The position numbers were made by a program, and so were the translations under genes. A DNA stretch of 64,000 nt from assembly GCF_902167635.1 (NCBI RefSeq), contig NZ_CABHMS010000001.1, positions 434,001-498,000 of the forward strand, given 5' to 3'. Positions within the stretch are counted from its first letter, which is position 1, and every line of letters starts with the position of its first letter. The notes under the pieces are model-generated. The model had not been told where the DNA came from. It saw nothing but the letters and a program-made list of their open reading frames with translations, and did no database searches. The stretch comes from Chitinophaga vietnamensis. Lineage in GTDB: Bacteria > Bacteroidota > Bacteroidia > Chitinophagales > Chitinophagaceae. This document shows, one piece after another, positions 62,114 through 64,000 of this stretch.

Positions 62114-63157
62114 ATGACTTTATTAAGCATAGATTGGTTTTTTCTGATCGAAAAGATACTGCTGATATCAGGCGTATTGGTGCTTTCACTGGTAGTGGCC
62201 ATGTACTCTACCTGGGGTGAGAGAAAGGTGGCAGCGTGGATACAGGACCGCCTGGGCCCTAACCGCGCGGGCCCGATGGGTTTATTGCAGCCGCTGGCCG
62301 ATGGTGGTAAGCTCTTCTTCAAAGAAGAAATTATCCCGACCAATTCTAACAGATTCCTCTTTATTCTCGGCCCTTCCATCGCAATGATGGTGGCCTGTAT
62401 GACAAGCGCCGTTATCCCCTGGGGCGATACCCTCACGATTGGCGGTCGCACTATTTCCTTGCAGGTGGCCGATGTGAACATCGGTATCCTCTTCATCTTC
62501 GGTGTAGTGAGCATGGGCGTTTATGGTATCATGATCGGCGGTTGGGCATCCAACAACAAATACTCGCTGCTGGCCTCTGTTCGTGCGGCTTCGCAGATCA
62601 TCTCCTACGAGCTGCCGATGGGCCTTGCGCTGATCGCGCTGCTGATGCTCACCGGTACCTTGTCGCTGAAAGAGATCGTGGAGCAGCAACGTCATGGCTA
62701 TTGGAACTTCGTATACCAGCCGCTTGGTTTCTTCATCTTCCTGGTATGTGCTTTCGCAGAGTGTAACCGTGCGCCTTTCGATCTTCCCGAAGCAGAAAAC
62801 GAATTGAATGGCGGTTATCACCTGGAATATTCTTCCATGAAACTGGGTTTCTTCCTGTTTGCGGAATATATCAACATGTTCATCAGCTCTGCGCTGATGG
62901 CCACCATGTATTTTGGCGGTTATGCGTTCCCGTATATGGATCAACTGGGCCTTAGCCCGAATACCCTGACCCTGCTGGGTTTCCTGGCATTGTTCATCAA
63001 AACGCTGCTGTTCATATTCTTCTTTATGTGGGTGCGCTGGACCGTTCCGAGATTCCGTTACGACCAGCTGATGCGCCTGGGCTGGAGGATCATGATCCCG
63101 CTGGCATTGGCCAATATGCTGATCACCGGTGCGATCGTATTGTGGCGTCATCACTAA
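62114..63157 (+). CDS. nuoH: NADH-quinone oxidoreductase subunit H
   Basis: The 347-residue membrane subunit has eight helices and the conserved WGERKVAAWIQDRLGPNRAGP and AECNRAPFDLPEAENELNGG segments, part of the quinone-binding chamber. It follows nuoG after 16 bases. The last bases of nuoG and this gap contain a repeated TAATTCGTAATT-like motif. Confidence 0.97.
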   Translation: MTLLSIDWFFLIEKILLISGVLVLSLVVAMYSTWGERKVAAWIQDRLGPNRAGPMGLLQPLADGGKLFFKEEIIPTNSNRFLFILGPSIAMMVACMTSAVIPWGDTLTIGGRTISLQVADVNIGILFIFGVVSMGVYGIMIGGWASNNKYSLLASVRAASQIISYELPMGLALIALLMLTGTLSLKEIVEQQRHGYWNFVYQPLGFFIFLVCAFAECNRAPFDLPEAENELNGGYHLEYSSMKLGFFLFAEYINMFISSALMATMYFGGYAFPYMDQLGLSPNTLTLLGFLALFIKTLLFIFFFMWVRWTVPRFRYDQLMRLGWRIMIPLALANMLITGAIVLWRHH

Positions 63158-63217
63158 TATCTGATTAAAAAATTCACCTGCTGTGTAACAACAGCATGGA
63201 TCAAATAAGCATTCATT

Positions 63218-63721
63218 ATGCAAGCATTAACTAACAGGTCGAAAGCGGTAGACCGCAGGCCGATGACTTTGATAGAGAAGATGTATATCCCAGCGATTGC
63301 CAGAGGGATGGGCATCACCTTCAAGCACATCTTCCAGCGCAAGGCTACGGTGAGCTTCCCCGACAAAAAACGTGCATTCAGCCCGGTATTCCGTGGCCTG
63401 CATGTACTGAACCGTGATGAAGAAGGGCGCGAAAGATGCACTGCGTGTGGATTATGCGCGGTAGCTTGTCCGGCGGAAGCGATCACCATGGAAGCAGCGG
63501 AAAGAAAACCGGGTGAAGAACATCTGTACCGTGAAGAGAAATATGCAGCACGTTACGAGATCAATATGTTGCGTTGTATCTTCTGCGGATTCTGTGAAGA
63601 AGCCTGCCCGAAAGATGCGGTGTATATGTCTGAAACCTTTGCTCCGGCTGCCTATGAGCGTAAAGGTTTTATCTATGGAAAAGATGATCTGCTGATCCCT
63701 CATCCAAAAGATAAACAATAA
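63218..63721 (+). CDS. nuoI: NADH-quinone oxidoreductase subunit I
   Basis: The 167-residue ferredoxin-like subunit has two 4Fe-4S motifs, CTACGLCAVACPAEAI and CIFCGFCEEACPKDAV, which hold clusters N6a and N6b between NuoG and NuoB. The spacing is standard. Confidence 0.97.
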   Translation: MQALTNRSKAVDRRPMTLIEKMYIPAIARGMGITFKHIFQRKATVSFPDKKRAFSPVFRGLHVLNRDEEGRERCTACGLCAVACPAEAITMEAAERKPGEEHLYREEKYAARYEINMLRCIFCGFCEEACPKDAVYMSETFAPAAYERKGFIYGKDDLLIPHPKDKQ

Positions 63722-63767
63722 TCCAATCATCAACACAGCTAAAAATACATAGTCAAACATAGCAGAG

Positions 63768-64000
63768 ATGGGAATGAGTATACAACAAATAATTTTCATG
63801 GTGCTTTCGTTCGTTGCGCTGGTATCAGCGCTGGGCGTGGTATTGAGCAAAAATCCTGTGACGAGCGTATTGTGTCTGATCATCACTTTCTTTACGATCG
63901 CCGGTCACTACATCATGCTGAATGCCCAGTTCCTGGCGGTGGTACATATCATCGTATATGCGGGAGCTATCATGGTATTGTTCCTTTACGTGATGATGCT
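63768..64000 (+). CDS. nuoJ: NADH-quinone oxidoreductase subunit J (partial)
   Basis: The frame opens at ATG 63768 (or 63774) and is still open at the window end, giving about 77 residues: three hydrophobic segments with SKNPVTSVLCLI, GHYIMLNAQFLAVVHIIVYAGAIMVLF. The HIIVYAGAIMVLFLYV segment is the NuoJ hallmark. Its place after nuoI fits the order A-J. Confidence 0.93.
   Translation, partial: MGMSIQQIIFMVLSFVALVSALGVVLSKNPVTSVLCLIITFFTIAGHYIMLNAQFLAVVHIIVYAGAIMVLFLYVMM

Overview
The window reads as chromosomal DNA of a Bacteroidota bacterium, most likely a member of the Chitinophagaceae (Chitinophaga-like). Evidence: a PorT-type outer-membrane protein of the type IX secretion/gliding apparatus beside ubiE; an atpD-atpC pair split from the rest of the ATP synthase genes, with a short epsilon subunit; a nuoA-J operon with a short NuoG; a surE-membrane protein-lpxB cluster; DUF6728- and PorT-type genes; a DsbD pair; and promoters of the Bacteroidota type (TTTG, about 19 bases, then TAnnTTTG). 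No phage, IS transposase, CRISPR array, rRNA or tRNA gene was found. Nearly all genes are housekeeping genes with intact reading frames.

Layout. 1-5.5 kb: porT and ubiE (minus), engB (plus), then a minus run of small genes (lipoprotein, YkuK-like, CoA-binding, SDR39U1-type epimerase, GbsR/MarR regulator). 5.5-12.7 kb: minus genes pdhC, dnaX, an M48 peptidase and a GNAT-fold protein. 12.8-16.5 kb: coiled-coil membrane protein, GNAT acetyltransferase, Gln-rich lipoprotein (minus), pnuC. 16.6-25.4 kb: atpDC, yqgE, a possible small RNA, a histidine kinase with a degenerate ThiF-like protein, an S66 carboxypeptidase and metG. 25.5-32.4 kb: a fatty-acid oxidation fusion enzyme, an ABC transporter, surE-lpxB and DUF6728. 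32.4-36.5 kb: a beta-mannosidase/alpha-L-fucosidase pair. 36.7-43.1 kb: response regulator, rsh, purA, an acidic AT-hook protein, pabB. 43.4-55.7 kb: second epimerase, two exported or membrane proteins, purQ, two DsbD-type genes, hisS, a phosphatase, and a PstS-like/TPR pair. 55.8-64 kb: nuoABCDE-x-FGHIJ, with nuoJ cut by the window end.

The most unusual content is non-coding. Two families of long, nearly or fully perfect palindromes sit directly at gene 3' ends. Family A occupies 43104-43375 (two perfect 97-base arms), 27953-28179 and, partly, 1-40. Family B occupies 13925-14019 and 39824-39910. Copies of a family differ from each other, yet the two arms of one copy match almost or fully perfectly, so the arms appear to be homogenised within each copy. 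Two of the copies supply the last codons and the stop of the neighbouring gene. Other leads are: an A10 run in dnaX with stop codons directly behind it in both other frames, at the end of domain III, which predicts a short gamma form; a ThiF/MoeB homologue lacking key catalytic residues downstream of a histidine kinase; an acidic AT-hook protein; a candidate small RNA at about 19712-19850; and a 21-pair hairpin ending one base before the pabB start codon.

All calls come from reading sequence and translations by eye. No database search, folding program or alignment was run.
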